From NCBI RefSeq assembly GCF_001422645.1, contig NZ_LMLR01000013.1:230464-294463 (forward strand): 64,000 nt of DNA, written 5' to 3'. Below are positions 43,776 through 53,200 of the stretch, in pieces. How positions within the stretch are numbered: position 1 is the stretch's first letter; every line of letters begins with the position of its first letter. The notes beneath the pieces are model-generated. The model searched no databases. It saw nothing but the letters and a program-made list of their open reading frames with translations, and was not told the origin of the DNA. The stretch comes from Arthrobacter sp. Leaf69. Lineage in GTDB: Bacteria; Actinomycetota; Actinomycetes; Actinomycetales; Micrococcaceae. A program made the position numbers and the translations under genes.

Positions 43776-44714
43776 TCACCGGAAGAACGTTGGGATCGCC
43801 TCTTCGATCTGCGCCTCGAGGCGGTTGATTTCCGCAGTGGGCCAACCAAAATAGGAGGCCGTGTAGTTGAGTGCATTGTAGAAGGCCGCCAGAGCGGCTC
43901 GAGCCTCATTCTCAAGATCGACGATCTCTACATGTACGTACGCGACCTGGCGTCCGTCTCCCTCGTCGTGCCATCGACGCCGCTGTCTCGCCGGATAGAG
44001 CGTTGGATGGGTCCTGTTCGAAAGAAAGCCGTAGATGCCCGATGCTGAGTCCTTGCCGATCGTGCCCCCGTGCATTTCAGTAAGCGCGTACATCCACATC
44101 ACTGAGGATTCGAGGCCGGGAAAAACTTGTCCGTTGAGGCGACGTTCCCCAAGGTCCTCCCGGCTCGCGCCGGGGAATCTAGCCAAGACTTGACGTTTGA
44201 GGGCCTTGTAAGCTCGTTCAGCTTGCAGATAGCTCGGGTGAGATTTCGTGTGCATGCGACCAGCGTTCTTCTTCGCCTCTTCCGCGCTCAGCAGCTCTTC
44301 GAGGTAGGCGCGCGCGAGCCGGTTCTCCGAGGACTCATCTGGATCATCCCCGAGAACCCAAAGGGCGTGAGCACAGTTCTCAATTACCGCTCGGATCAGG
44401 AGTGGTGGCGAGAAATGCACTTCAACGCTTGCATAGAGGCTTGCTAGCGCACCGAGATGACCACTGGCAGTGAGAAGGAAGGTCTGAACGACCTCCGCGA
44501 TCATTCGGTGACCTGTCTCCCCAGTCGGGTCAGGGACCCGGGTGTCAGGTGACGGCAAATCCGCGGCAGCTTTGGCTGCGCCAGATTCTGGTCCAGGGGA
44601 CCACCGGTAGCGATCGTTCACCTCGACGAACACTTCACGGCAGTGCAGAAATAGGGTCGACAATTCGACCAGTCGAGCGCGAAGCTCAGGGCTAATGGGT
44701 TGCCTGGAAGTCAT
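43776..44714 (-). CDS. Hypothetical protein, DUF5677-like (312 aa)
   Basis: The start is taken at ATG 44714 (TSRQPISPELRAR); the longer frame adds 13 poorly conserved residues. It is largely helical: LVELSTLFLHCREVFVEVND, TGHRMIAEVVQTFLLTASGH, VHFSPPLLIRAVIENCAHAL, ENRLARAYLEELLSAEEAKK. The LIRAViEn...l.WvL pattern and length fit DUF5677-type proteins of unknown function. HPTLYPARQR and an N...HP segment near residue 240 may be conserved. It has no TM and no catalytic motif that I can name. Confidence 0.55.
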   Translation of the reverse strand: MTSRQPISPELRARLVELSTLFLHCREVFVEVNDRYRWSPGPESGAAKAAADLPSPDTRVPDPTGETGHRMIAEVVQTFLLTASGHLGALASLYASVEVHFSPPLLIRAVIENCAHALWVLGDDPDESSENRLARAYLEELLSAEEAKKNAGRMHTKSHPSYLQAERAYKALKRQVLARFPGASREDLGERRLNGQVFPGLESSVMWMYALTEMHGGTIGKDSASGIYGFLSNRTHPTLYPARQRRRWHDEGDGRQVAYVHVEIVDLENEARAALAAFYNALNYTASYFGWPTAEINRLEAQIEEAIPTFFR

Positions 44715-44815
44715 GGTGAGTAGGCTACTTGGATTCCGGTGAGTTCTTGGCAAACTACTACCAGCCCACTAGCAGATTCTCACAGGACGCCATTGGAAGC
44801 CGGGACAAGCAATGG

Positions 44816-44842
44816 TGTCCCAGTTTCCAACGAAGTGGGACA
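44816..44842. repeat. TGTCCCA/TGGGACA inverted repeat left of mug
   Basis: TGTCCCA (44816-44822) and TGGGACA (44836-44842) are separated by 13 bp. A related repeat with the same AAGTGGGACA word lies on the other side of the glycosylase gene at 45640-45672. Confidence 0.45.
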
Positions 44843-44961
44843 GCGCGAATTGCCTCAGCAAGCAGCACGAAGTCGCGCGGCTAGAGTAGGACTAAAGCAG
44901 CCCGGACATAGCCTGTGAACCGACGTTCCGACGAGTGACAACAACCACGCCGCGGTTCCGC

Positions 44962-45513
44962 TTAGTCGAAGTTTAAAGTCGCCATAATCGCCGCGGCAGA
45001 TTCCCGCTCGTGCATTGGACCAGGCATTCGGAAGATTCGTGCGCCCCAAGACGTTGGCCGCTCTTGGAATCCAGGCGTTGTGGGGCCTCGCATTAGCTCG
45101 TTGATGGGTGGCGCATAAATTCCGATGACCAAGGGTACGTCTTTTGCTGCAAGTTTTTCTTCGGAGATTGCTCGCCCGTATGCCCTCTCAGCGGCCGGGA
45201 CCGATTTGGAGTTCGGCGTCGGCCGCCTTACGAGGTCTGCGAATCCAACACCGGCTTCGAGAGCCGCTCGTTCAAAGAATCGCTCGTCCTTGCTGGGTGT
45301 CATGAGCCCAGCCTTGACAAGTTTCAGGACCTGCCCGCGAGCTCCCTGCCCTTGGAAGTAGTGACCAGAGTCGACGCTCGTCTGTGAAGGATTGATTCCG
45401 ACTATCACCGCACGCACATCCTCCGGCCAGACCTCGGCCAGAGTAAGGACTTCGTGGCCCATCCACTCGACTCGTTCCTGATAGCCGATGAGACCAGAGG
45501 GTACGGCTGTCAC
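44962..45513 (-). CDS. Mug/TDG-type mismatch-specific uracil-DNA glycosylase
   Basis: The product is 183 aa. VRAVIVGINPSQTSVDSGHY corresponds to motif A of the Mug/TDG family (G(I/L)NPG, here NPS). FQGQGARGQVLKLVKAG and VGFADLVRRPTPNSKSV follow in the order of Mug. The C-terminal motif region is WGARIFRMPGPMHERES, where Mug has P(N/x)TSG..R, so the second motif is divergent. It would remove uracil or thymine from G:U/G:T mispairs. The gene is flanked on both sides by TGTCCCA-type repeats and stands alone on the reverse strand. Confidence 0.8.
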   Translation of the reverse strand: MTAVPSGLIGYQERVEWMGHEVLTLAEVWPEDVRAVIVGINPSQTSVDSGHYFQGQGARGQVLKLVKAGLMTPSKDERFFERAALEAGVGFADLVRRPTPNSKSVPAAERAYGRAISEEKLAAKDVPLVIGIYAPPINELMRGPTTPGFQERPTSWGARIFRMPGPMHERESAAAIMATLNFD

Positions 45514-45570
45514 TGTGCAGGCGTCCCGAGCCGCCGTCTAAAATCTAAGCTCATGACTTCAGTATGGCCG

Positions 45571-45610
45571 CGTGACAAGCCCTTCAGTAACGTGACAAGC
45601 CCTTCAGTAA
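45571..45610 (+). repeat. Two tandem copies of a 20-bp unit
   Basis: CGTGACAAGCCCTTCAGTAA occurs twice head-to-tail. It lies in the mug promoter region. Confidence 0.9.
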
Positions 45611-45639
45611 GTAGCGGCACGAATCTCCCATGGACATTT

Positions 45640-45672
45640 TGGGACACGTCCCACCACTAAGGAAGTGGGACA
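45640..45672. repeat. TGGGACA/TCCCA repeat right of mug
   Basis: TGGGACA (45640) is followed by GTCCCAC (45648-45654) and GTGGGAC (45665-45671). It shares AAGTGGGACA with the repeat at 44816-44842. About 45 bp further on, GTCGTCTGCACTG is directly repeated (near 45717 and 45740). Confidence 0.45.
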
Positions 45673-45847
45673 CCCCTGCACGGGCTATGTTGCTGATGGA
45701 GTGTCATTTTCAGGAGTCGTCTGCACTGAATGTCAGAAGTCGTCTGCACTGCGATTGGGTGTCCGTATGGGGAACCCCCACCGGGACATTTGGAGCCTGA
45801 AACTCATTCCCATTTACAGGCACCCTCGTTTGATTCATAGTCGAGGG

Positions 45848-46534
45848 ATGAGATTGGCTGGCATTCTCCCCGAAGACGCCCCCGACCCCCGTGCCGAATG
45901 GGTCGAGAACTTGAAACTCATGCCTATTCCGGTGCTGGGGCTTATGCCCCAACCGTCGCTGGAGGACACGGACTCCGTCGGTCTGAGCTATGGCCTGGAT
46001 GATCGTGGGTACAGCGAAATGACGGCGAGCATCACCTACACGCTCTGGCGAAACCCGGATGATCGCTCAGACCCGGTTAACCTCGCGGACCTCGACGAGG
46101 AGACACGCAAGGCGATCGAGGAAGTTCCGCCATGGCCCCGGCCCCCTTGGCTGATCGAGCAGGTGGAACGAATGCGCTATCCGCAGCTGTGGGAGGCCGT
46201 GCGAACCACCTGGCACCGCGAGCCGTCCGAGCGCTCTTCGGTTCAAAGCCTCCTGGCTGACCATGTCAACCACATCCTCATGAACCAGTACCGGCAGGAG
46301 CTCTGGCCGGGCGGCAAACCGTGGGACCAGCACGCACCCGCAGTAACCGGCCGGATGGTCGACGGCCAGGCCAGGACCGTCATCAACGGAGTCGACGTGC
46401 CCGGGGCGGAGATCGATACGGACCCGTTCGTATACGGCATCGGAGCCCATCTGGCAGGCGGCGGCGTCGTGACCGCAGTACTTCCACGAGCTGAGCTCAA
46501 ACGGATCCAGGTCCAGTTCATAACCCGGAGCTAA
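45848..46534 (+). CDS. Hypothetical protein (228 aa)
   Basis: ATG 45848 is preceded by a GAGGG; the frame is open from 45665, but that upstream part contains direct repeats and reads poorly. The product contains DPRAEWVENLKLMPIPVLGL, ITYTLWRNPDDRSDPVNLAD, LWEAVRTTWHREPSERSSVQ and LADHVNHILMNQYRQELW. It is soluble with no recognised motif. The pattern of an ImmA-like or phage-tail accessory protein is not supported. I cannot propose a function. Confidence 0.6.
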   Translation: MRLAGILPEDAPDPRAEWVENLKLMPIPVLGLMPQPSLEDTDSVGLSYGLDDRGYSEMTASITYTLWRNPDDRSDPVNLADLDEETRKAIEEVPPWPRPPWLIEQVERMRYPQLWEAVRTTWHREPSERSSVQSLLADHVNHILMNQYRQELWPGGKPWDQHAPAVTGRMVDGQARTVINGVDVPGAEIDTDPFVYGIGAHLAGGGVVTAVLPRAELKRIQVQFITRS

Positions 46535-46557
46535 CGGCCACACCCCATCGTCCGTAT

Positions 46558-46575
46558 GCGGATCGGCTAACGGGC
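46558..46575 (+). repeat. Dispersed repeat, copy 3
   Basis: The sequence reads GCGGATCGGCTAACGGGC. The core CGGCTAACGGGC (46564-46575) is identical to the copies at 6494-6511 and 42076-42093. It lies 24 bp after the hypothetical gene's stop. Confidence 0.5.
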
Positions 46576-46748
46576 GCCTCGCTCCTGACTCCGTGCGAAT
46601 CATTCGCTCAGGCCGTCCGGCAGGGCTCGCCCGACGTCATCCACCAACCCCTCTCAGCTCAGAGGTTCGGACACCCACCCTGTCGCTACCACTGCATCAG
46701 GGCACGGTGTGAAGCAGGGCGGCCGTTGCAGGAGCCTATATCTAGGTG

Positions 46749-49700
46749 TCAGAAAGGCGCCTTCCCGCGCGTCCAACTACGGTGCCAGTTCCCCGCATGT
46801 CCTGTGGCCTGAAAATCGTTTATTTCAACGTTTGCGAAGGGGTTGTCAAGGTAGCGGACGTCACCGCCCTCGGGGTGACCTGAGTCAAGCCGAACGAGAG
46901 CAAGGCGATAGTGCGGTCTAGCATTCTTACCCGTAACAACCTCATTGTGTGTGACCCAGAAATCGGCCGCTTCAGCAACGTGTGCGACGACCTTAATGCG
47001 GTAGGTCTGACCGGACACAGGGTCGGTCGACAAGATGTCGTAGCCATGAGTGTTGCTCGCGTGCAGTTCTGGGACCCGGCCAATTGCGCACTCCTGTGCG
47101 AGCACAAGCTCAATGCTGCGACGCTGAACGATCGTTGATGGCGCCTCGCTCATCGGCCTGCCATCGATAGGAACATCGGAATCAAGCATCGCAGCAGGAA
47201 GAACAAGCGCCGCTGTGACGATTAGCGGCGATTTGGTGGACATTTTGCCCTGTTGGTCGATGAGTTCGAGCCGACGGTCGAGTCGCCTTTGGAGGTCCGT
47301 CGCCTTTCGGCTCAAGCTCTCCGAGGACTCTTTCAGCTTCTCCCCAAGGTTCTCCCGCTCGGCTGCGGCCACCGCCTCCGAGAGAAGTCGTTCAATCTCA
47401 TATTTGAGACGTGCCTCGACCAACCCGCGCTGTTTGTCGAGTTCGGCCGATCGGCGAGGCTGGATAGCAGTAAGGTAGCTGGGCAATTCGTTCTCGATAA
47501 TCCAGCTCACCGCATTTGATTCTGCACTGTGTAGCCACGGAAGTGCCTTCGCCTGGCGAACGGAGGCAACGTCAGGCGCCGACATGCAGTCAAGGTACGG
47601 AGCCGGACCGGCGTCGGTGACTGCGCCGTCCTCACTCACATAGGCGTAACCGAATCTGCGCGCGACCGAAGCGCCCAACGAGTCGACGATTTCTTCGACA
47701 ACCCCTACGAGTAGGCAGGGCGACTCAATTCTTGCGGAGACAAGCACTGTGCCCCGGTTGAGGACTCCGGCCAGGGTGGTAACTGCATGGTCCATCACGG
47801 AATCATGGAGAGGGTGACCTGGTGCCAGTAAGTCCGGGCTGGTTCCCTCGTCATCGTGTACGAGGCTGAGATCGAAAGTCACGCGTTCATATCTCGTGGC
47901 GACCGGGCCGTACTTGCCGTTGCGAAGCGCGGACGGCACATGACCGACCTCGAAGCGGCCCTTCTCCCGCTTCACTATTTTGCCGCCGAATCGAGTGAAG
48001 GCCTCCTTAAAAGCCAGTTCGATGTAATGAGGCTGAAGACGACGAGCACGAGCTTCATCCATCGACGCTCGGAGGCTGGCAAGATCGGCATCGGACAGGT
48101 GCTCGTTGGCTAAGGCGCGTTCGTTGAGCAGTTCTTGCAACCCCTCGGACACGCTTCGGTCGATAACCTGATGCATACGTGCCTTGGTTTCAGGGAGTTC
48201 GCCGTAGCGAATCGCCTCAATCAGCAGTTCCCGAAGGGGCGTATCTGCAAAAGCCGAACCTAGGACATCGAAAACATTGCCACCGTAGGCTCTCCGCTGC
48301 TCCTCGATCTTGTTAAGCAGCGCTGTGAAGACTTCGCCCTCCCGCGTATTAGCGGCGACGAGGTTCCATAGCCGGCAAACCTCCGTCTGCCCGATGCGAT
48401 GAATACGCCCGAAGCGCTGCTCGATGCGGTTTGGATTCCAAGGCAAGTCATAATTGACCATCAGATGTGCGGCTTGGAGATTCAAACCCTCGCCCGCGGC
48501 GTCCGTTGCCAACATTATCTGGCAATCCGGATTCTTAGTGAACTCCTCGGTTATGGCACGGCGATCGTTTCTGCGAATGCCACCGTGGATCGCGACGACA
48601 GCCTTTGGGCGGCCAATAAGGTGCGTAATGCGCTCCATGAGGTAGTTCAGGGTGTCTCGGTGCTCCGTGAAGATAATGAGCTTGCGTGGCTTCCCATTGG
48701 AATCCAGCGGCATGACGTTGTCTTCAAGGATCAATCGAAGCTCTGACCACTTTTTGTCATCCCCGCGGTCGCGTACTTCCCTCGCGACCTCCGCTAGTGA
48801 CGCAAGCTCGAGGATTTCTGATTCCAGCTCGACGATCGTTTCTGCGGCAGTCGCAGCGTCAACTACGTTCTCTTCGAACTCCTCGAGATCTTCGGCGGAC
48901 ACCTCGACGATATCGATGTCCGAAGTTATGTACTTGTAGCGCTCGGGTCTGAGGACATCGCGATCCCCGCGATAGGTGCCGTTCTCAATGCCACGCTTAG
49001 TGAGTTCCAGTCGCTGCGCGCGACGAACCAGGCTACGGTGAATAGCCTCTGGGCTAGAAGCAAGCCTCCGTTGCAAAACGGTCAATGCAAAACCGACGGT
49101 GTTACGACGTTTGCCATCGAGCTTGGCTGCTCGATTCATGCCGTTACGAACGTAGTCGGTCACCTGCTGGTAGAGCTCATTCTCCAGCTCGGTGAGCTCA
49201 TAGGGGATAGACTCGGCAATCCTTTCTGGAAAGAGCTTGCGACCCTCGAACGTTAGAAGGTCTTCCTTAACCATTCGGCGCATGACGTCACTGGTGTCGA
49301 CGGAGGCGCCGTTCTTACCGGCGAATCGGTCCTTATCGAGCAAACTAAGAAAGAGTTGAAAGTCTTCCTCTTTACCTGAGTGTGGCGTCGCGGTCATGAG
49401 GAGGAGGTGCCGAGATACCTCGCCGATCAGCTCACCGAGTTGGAACCGTTTGGTTTTTTCCAACTTGTTGCCGAAGTAGTGCGCACCCATTCGATGCGCC
49501 TCGTCTACGATCGCTAAGTCCCAGTAACTATTCCGTAGCCGCTGCTGGAGGTCCTCGTTGCGTGCGAGCTGGTCCATGCGCGCGATAAGCAGATGATGAT
49601 TCTCAAAGATGTCGTGGCCCAGACTTGTATCAATCATGGGCGTTGTGAGGATCTCGAATGACAGACCGAACTTGAAGAACAACTCGTCCTGCCACTGTTC

Positions 49701-50186
49701 AACCAGACCGCCTGGCGCGACTATGAGACACCGTTGCACGTCTTCACGAAGGATCAGCTCCTTGATATAGAGCCCCGCCATGATCGTTTTCCCGGCCCCT
49801 GGGTCGTCCGCCAACAGGAATCGCAAGGGGGTGCGCGGCAACAACTCGCCGTATACGGCGCGGATCTGGTGAGGAAGCGGCTGAACGTTACTTGTCGCGA
49901 CGGCGAGCATTGGGTCATACAGGCCTGCGAGCTTAATTCTCTGTGCCTCAGCGACGGTTTTGAAGTCGATGGATGAAGCGTCGAATGGACGGCTTCCCGA
50001 AGTTGAGACCGCAAGCGCATCCTCGTCACGCCGGAACATCACGCGCTGTCCCAAGGCACCGGAGGATGTCTTGTACGTCAGCTCAACTGCGTCCTGACCA
50101 TGAGGTTGACCGAAAATCACCTGCACTACCTCGTGAGGCACGACGCCAGTAATCTGCAGGCCCGGCGCCAAGTCCTCTAGCTTCAA
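46749..50186 (-). CDS. SNF2-family helicase with DUF3883 C-terminus (DrmD/HepA-like)
   Basis: The product is 1,145 aa. The start is TTG 50186, since GGAGG stands 7 nt before it and the protein then begins LKLEDLAPGLQITGVVP, the usual opening of this family. The upstream TTG at 50249 lacks a ribosome-binding site. Motifs: FLLADDPGAGKTIMAGLYIK (Walker A); LAIVDEAHRMGAHYF (DEAH box); LLLMTATPHSG; IMLATDAAGEGLNLQAA; RIEQRFGRIHRIGQT. A coiled-coil segment lies at about 950-1010. The end carries a DUF3883 domain (HGYDILSTDPVSGQTYRIKV). Such helicases occur in DISARM (DrmD) and related phage-defence loci. It is transcribed away from the second helicase, 94 bp apart. Confidence 0.88.
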   Translation of the reverse strand: MKLEDLAPGLQITGVVPHEVVQVIFGQPHGQDAVELTYKTSSGALGQRVMFRRDEDALAVSTSGSRPFDASSIDFKTVAEAQRIKLAGLYDPMLAVATSNVQPLPHQIRAVYGELLPRTPLRFLLADDPGAGKTIMAGLYIKELILREDVQRCLIVAPGGLVEQWQDELFFKFGLSFEILTTPMIDTSLGHDIFENHHLLIARMDQLARNEDLQQRLRNSYWDLAIVDEAHRMGAHYFGNKLEKTKRFQLGELIGEVSRHLLLMTATPHSGKEEDFQLFLSLLDKDRFAGKNGASVDTSDVMRRMVKEDLLTFEGRKLFPERIAESIPYELTELENELYQQVTDYVRNGMNRAAKLDGKRRNTVGFALTVLQRRLASSPEAIHRSLVRRAQRLELTKRGIENGTYRGDRDVLRPERYKYITSDIDIVEVSAEDLEEFEENVVDAATAAETIVELESEILELASLAEVAREVRDRGDDKKWSELRLILEDNVMPLDSNGKPRKLIIFTEHRDTLNYLMERITHLIGRPKAVVAIHGGIRRNDRRAITEEFTKNPDCQIMLATDAAGEGLNLQAAHLMVNYDLPWNPNRIEQRFGRIHRIGQTEVCRLWNLVAANTREGEVFTALLNKIEEQRRAYGGNVFDVLGSAFADTPLRELLIEAIRYGELPETKARMHQVIDRSVSEGLQELLNERALANEHLSDADLASLRASMDEARARRLQPHYIELAFKEAFTRFGGKIVKREKGRFEVGHVPSALRNGKYGPVATRYERVTFDLSLVHDDEGTSPDLLAPGHPLHDSVMDHAVTTLAGVLNRGTVLVSARIESPCLLVGVVEEIVDSLGASVARRFGYAYVSEDGAVTDAGPAPYLDCMSAPDVASVRQAKALPWLHSAESNAVSWIIENELPSYLTAIQPRRSAELDKQRGLVEARLKYEIERLLSEAVAAAERENLGEKLKESSESLSRKATDLQRRLDRRLELIDQQGKMSTKSPLIVTAALVLPAAMLDSDVPIDGRPMSEAPSTIVQRRSIELVLAQECAIGRVPELHASNTHGYDILSTDPVSGQTYRIKVVAHVAEAADFWVTHNEVVTGKNARPHYRLALVRLDSGHPEGGDVRYLDNPFANVEINDFQATGHAGNWHRSWTRGKAPF

Positions 50187-50280
50187 TTGATTTCCTCCAG
50201 CTTCGCGTAGGATGCTATCCAGCCGGCCCGCTTCGCGTCGGACCTTCAACCATCATGAAGGATACTGCCAAGGGGGCTCG

Positions 50281-53200
50281 ATGAAGCGCGCCGAGCGCCA
50301 ACAGTTAAGCGTGCTTATCGAACAAGTGCGGGGTTGGATCCAGACAGTCGAAGAAGTCCGGCAACTCGCTGCGCACTTGCCGCTTTCAGGCTCAGCCAAC
50401 TTAGCGGACGATGACTGGAATCTCTTGGTCAGGGTTGAGGAGGCAGCTGAGTCCGGCGATCCTTACGAAGCCGACCGTCTGACACAGACAACCTGGCTCA
50501 CGAGTGGCAAGAGACTCCAACCCGCGCATGACGCCGCTGCCCGACTTGCTCACTTCCGGGATTGGTACTGTTCGATCGACGCCCCACAACGTCTCGAGCA
50601 ACTCAAGAATGAACTGGCCGCACGCGGAGTCGCTGAACGCGACGACCTCGCCGACGTTCTGAGCTCCCTGACCACAACGGGAAACAAGGCGTCACAGATG
50701 CTCCATGAGGCCTCTCATCTGCCAATCACCCGAGACCGGGCTCTCGGAGATGACGAAAGTAGTGCTGGCCTAGCACTCATCGACCTTCTTAATGAGCACC
50801 ACGATGAGTCGATGAAGCTTCTGGATCCGTCCTGGTGCGCGGCAGGCGCCTGCGCTAAGGCCCACGGGTCCACCAGGATTCTGCACGAAGCGCAGATTGT
50901 CGGACGCCAGGTCGGGACTGCAGAGCGAATAAGTGCTGCCGCGACCCGCGTGTCAGCTCAACTTTCGCGTGAGCGCTCCCGACTGCCTCAGATCTTTAGT
51001 GATTTGGCCACCTGGAGAGCTGCCGCACAGCGGGCCGAGTTCGCCGCGGAGCACATGCCAATCAATCCTGCAGGGGTGCTGTCGGAGTCTGAATCGAACG
51101 CCATTCAGACTCTCATCCAAACCTACGATACAGATGCTGGTATATATAACATTGTTGCAGCGGAGATGAGTTGCAGCAGCAAGTTGTGCTCGCAGACCCA
51201 CGAAGCAACAGCACGACTGGCAGCTTTGCACGCCTCACTCACCGCGCACGGAACGAATCACCCCATACTTAGCGTGGCCGAACGGCTCCAGGCAGCGCGA
51301 TCAGCGGGGTGGGAGCGACTTCGCGGGGCGTTGGATGACCTTGAGGAGTGGGATCGGTCAGCCTCACTAGTCTTGCGCTGCTCCGCACATATGCCCCTAA
51401 CGAGGACATACGCACTTACCGAAGGAGAGCGAACGGCGGCGGCCACCATTCGAGAAACCGTAGCTGAACACAGCGTTGAGGTACGGCAGCTACTTGACCC
51501 CGCCTCGTGTGAATCTGGGCATTGTGGTGGCCTTCACCGAGCCGGCTCGCTCTTGAATGAGGCATATCTGGATTTGCTCACATCGGGCGGCGGGCAGGCA
51601 GTTGTGGCGGCCGGTGCCCGCATACAAGAACAGATGGAGGATGAGCGGGCGCGACTGCGCACCGCTTTAGATGACCTTGAAGAGTGGGGGATGGCAGCGT
51701 CACTCGCGTTGATCGAGGCCGAACATCTGCCTCTGACACGGACCGGGGCTCTCTCAGAAATCGAGCGCACTGCTGCGGCGAGGGTCCAAAACCTCAGCGA
51801 GGCGCATAGCCCTGAAGCTCGGCGCCTCCTCGACCCGAGCTCATGCGATGCGGACGGCTGCCAAGGTGCCCATGAATCTGCGTCTCTCCTAGGTGAGGCT
51901 CATGCGGATCTGTTGGCATCGGGCGAGGGGCAAGCAGTCGTAGCGGCCCGTGATCGGGTAGGGAATCTGCTTAAGGACGAGCGAGAGAAGGTCGCAGTTC
52001 TCTACCAGGACGTCCTAGGTTGGCCGGAATTGGTGCAACAAATTCACGCCACTCGCGAGGATGCATTGGCCAACGCAAAAGCCACGGTCCAGCAACTGAC
52101 TGACGAATCGGCCTCCATTAAGATCAGCCGCACAGCCATGAGGTTGCTCCCACTGCGCGAGAGCAGTGACGTCTTGGTGGCCAGCCTCTCTGTCCTTCGG
52201 GACGCCGCGCTCACTCAAAAAGACAACGAGTTCCTGACTGAAACCGCAGCGCTGGCTAGCCGGGTCGCCGCGGTGGTTGGTGACGGCTTCAACTCCGACT
52301 GGGAGTGCGAGGCTGGAGGAAAATGTGAGCGTGCCCACCAAGTTATTCTGGAAGCCTTTGAGGCCGCCAACTTCGTCAAAGCGCAGCTGGAGCGACTGAC
52401 TCTCAACCTCCAGGACATGCCGACCGACCCCAATCAGCTACTCGTTCCCTCCCTTGGGCTGAAAGCCTACCTGCCCGCGAATTACACTATCGCCGAGACC
52501 GTCCCCATCAAATTACTGAAGGACGCGTGGGCCAAGCTCCCGCTCATTACCAACGCAGAGAACGCCGCGAAGGAGGCAGCGACTGAGGCACATGCAGCGG
52601 CCGATAAAGTCCGAGCGGGAGACGTTGCCGATGCGCTGAAGGCGATGGATCTGGAAGTCCTACGCAAAGCAGCTCCACAGGGGCAGCTTCGGACAACTCC
52701 GTTGCAGGACTACGATCTGCACAACGTTTGGGACGTTCTGCGCTTCCAAGACGATTATTTACTAGAGTCCTTGCCCGGTCTTGGCGAAGCGACCGCGCGG
52801 CCTATCGCGCAGGCGTCACTGCGTCTTTTCGAGGCTGTACGAGAGGAGACCCCCGTCCGTATCGACGTAAAGCGGAAGGGAAAGGCAACTACCGCGCTAC
52901 TTGAGTCGCTCGCGCGCTGGGACAACGCACGGAAGTTCAACCCGACCAAAGACGAAGTGGCGCTGGCAAGCGGTCTATCTCGACTCATCAAGAAGAAGAG
53001 CAGCACTATGCCCCTCGGGGTCCTGGTGATCATGGAAGGCAAGGTTCATGAAGGCCCCCCAGCCGCCTCAGATGTGTTGAATGACGCGCTGAACCGCATC
53101 GTTTCTCCCCTCGGTTCTGCAAGCATTTGGACTGATTTCCTCTCCCGACCGGCTGATTATTTCGGCATGCTCAGTGAACTCGGATTCATGACCGAGGATG

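Noticed and set aside
43466..44048. Continuation of the UPF0158 frame to a 396-residue protein
   Set aside because: The sequence after about 43336 has no family similarity in this frame and overlaps the reverse-strand DUF5677-like gene. The domain is completed in another frame.
45571..45610. CRISPR-like repeats
   Set aside because: Only two head-to-tail copies of 20 bp without spacers; no cas genes in the window.
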